The notes beneath the pieces were generated by a model. That model was given only the letters and a program-made list of their open reading frames with translations, had not been told where the DNA came from and made no database searches. Positions 62,900 through 64,000 of a stretch of 64,000 nucleotides of DNA are shown piece by piece. Positions within the stretch are counted from its first letter, which is position 1, and each line of letters starts with the position of its first letter. The DNA is taken from NCBI RefSeq assembly GCF_035046485.1, contig NC_085138.1, forward strand, positions 334,883,312 through 334,947,311. The letters run 5' to 3'. Made by a program: the position numbers and the translations under genes. The stretch comes from Aedes albopictus. Taxonomy: Eukaryota; Arthropoda; Insecta; Diptera; Culicidae.

Positions 62900-64000
62900 C
62901 TGTTCAACAGACACTCGAACAGAATGGTCTGGGTAGTGTGGTAGTGTGGCCGTCATCTACAACAGAAGTAAAAGCCAGGACTACTCCCTCCTCGATCGGT
63001 AGCATGCTGGCGCTTAGCTAGTTTCCCGAGTGGTCCTCACCCATTGTTTTCGGAAGGCGGGCAGGGTCAACCCAACGCACGCGCCCAACTTTTTTGAAGA
63101 CATCAAGAACTGATGCCTACGTGCAACCAGATCTGACCTGCTGAAGGCAAGGGTATCGGTACCCTTCAGGCCCTATCAGCTGCACCAGAAGGTTGCTGAC
63201 AGTAGGGTCTCCACCTGCCCCGGCCCTTACCGGGAACCCCTTTCCAACCGCGGTAGCCACCAGGACGCTACCAGGACTCTCTCTCCACGGCACCGGTATG
63301 ATCTACGAAGCCGACTTAGCCGGTGAAACGGCATTCCAGCCAAAATCATCCCTACACAAGACAAGATTTTCCGGAGTTTTGGCCTCTCCGCATGTGGCAA
63401 GCATGCGGTCACGCATTATGCAAAAAACGCGGGCACACGAATAAAACGTGCTCGGCCGTTTCCTCTAAACCAGCACAAACAGGGCGTTTGGAAGAACCCG
63501 CATGCTCGAAACGGTGTAGATACTGTCGGAAGCAACCATGGTCTGAAAGGACCTGTGTCAGCCAGGTGGAATGCTACTTCCCCATGGCGCCTAATAATTC
63601 AACTATGTATCTACCCTCGGAATCAACCTATAGGTTCACCTTACTTCGGTGGAACGCGCGCTGGCAATTGACCATGGAGGCCATCCTGGTAGTCCTTCGT
63701 ATGCCTATTGTGCCGCGCATTTCGAAGCACTCCATGTCCTCCCTGATAAGGATTGCGATAGGCACCATACCAGTGATGACGCCGAGCTCATCTTGTGGCA
63801 CGGTACGGTACGCGCTCGCAACCCTCAGGCACATCAGCCTGTAAGTAATTTCCAGCTTCCGTCGGTAGCATTCAGTACTTAGCGCGGTGCCCCACGCCGA
63901 GCCGCCATACCTAAGTATGGACGTAGCAACACTAGCCAGAAGCTTGCGCTTACTGGCGTACACAGCAGAGCTATTGTACATCATCCGGGACAGTGCCACT
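62900..64000 (-). mobile_element. R1-clade LINE, 3' part, runs off the window
   Basis: The minus strand enters at 64000 in the C-terminal half of ORF2 and ends near 62900. It is less AT-rich than its neighbours. 63160-62900 looks like 3' UTR. The element lies inside the presumed first intron of the second gelsolin gene, antisense to it. The 3' limit is approximate; no tail was identified. Confidence 0.7.
63420..63999 (-). pseudogene. R1-clade ORF2 C-terminal region
   Basis: Open to 63628: SKRKLLASVATSILRYGGSA, WGTALSTECYRRKLEITYRL, MCLRVASAYRTVPQDELGVI, TGMVPIAILIREDMECFEMR. This is the segment after the RT in R1-type LINEs. After a stop at 63628 (and another shortly after) follow HGCFRQYLHRFEHAGSSKRP, VCAGLEETAEHVLFVCPRF, the conserved His/Cys motif near the C terminus. 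The stops, including one between them, make it a pseudogene. Confidence 0.8.

Noticed and set aside
1..64000. CRISPR arrays, phage or bacterial operons
   Set aside because: No regularly spaced identical repeats; gene structure, introns, SINEs and LINEs are those of an insect nuclear genome.

Overview
This window is eukaryotic: a mosquito genome, most probably Aedes (A. aegypti-like). The strongest clue is three copies of a tRNA-related SINE that I recognise as Feilai, with internal pol III A and B boxes and a GAAGAAG-type tail. The rest fits that genome: RTE-clade, I-clade (MosquI-like) and R1-clade LINEs, many TA- and TWA-flanked MITEs nested in one another, long degenerate arrays built on GGAATTCC, and one short-intron host gene. 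I see no prokaryotic features, CRISPR array, rRNA gene or intact canonical tRNA gene.

Layout. 1-1.9 kb: broken RTE copy. 2-4.7 kb: MITE cluster with nested insertions. 4.7-7 kb: unassigned, less AT-rich block. 7-25.3 kb: one RTE copy cut in two. Its endonuclease start lies at 7.0-7.27 kb and its continuation begins at 22.604 kb, in frame. The 15.3 kb between is a transposon nest: a MITE carrying a Feilai SINE, a long inverted-arm TA element with tRNA-like sequence in both arms, a 1.27 kb TA element, and a near-intact 6.67 kb I-clade LINE with a 10 bp target duplication. 25.3-31.5 kb: MITEs, tandem repeats and unassigned AT-rich DNA. 31.5-35.8 kb: RTE copy (minus strand) interrupted by a 0.98 kb MITE. 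36-43.3 kb: a 1.42 kb TIR element, a tRNA-derived SINE relic, a TATA/initiator-like site at 39.1 kb, and a 2.85 kb foldback element carrying a second 1.27 kb TA element. 43.7-48.3 kb: GGAATTCC arrays plus a Feilai copy. 48.94-50.17 kb: secreted three-domain gelsolin gene. 50.4-53.4 kb: a second RTE family (minus). 53.4-60.6 kb: repeat arrays, small LINE/SINE insertions, a 0.95 kb MITE. 61.2 kb: first coding exon of a second gelsolin gene, whose remainder lies beyond the window. 62.7-64 kb: RTE scrap and the 3' part of an R1-clade LINE.

Host content is therefore two tandem gelsolin paralogues on the plus strand. One has a signal peptide (secreted, hemolymph-type actin severing and capping) and the other begins without one (cytoplasmic type). 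Each probably has a transposon-loaded first intron. Everything else I can name is mobile DNA. The best leads are the reconstructed order of nested insertions, two tiny retrotransposed LINE 3' stem-loops with perfect target duplications, a duplicated segment in front of the I-element endonuclease, a perfect 37 bp hairpin, and tRNA-like sequences inside inverted-arm DNA elements. All family names come from reading the sequence; no database search was run.
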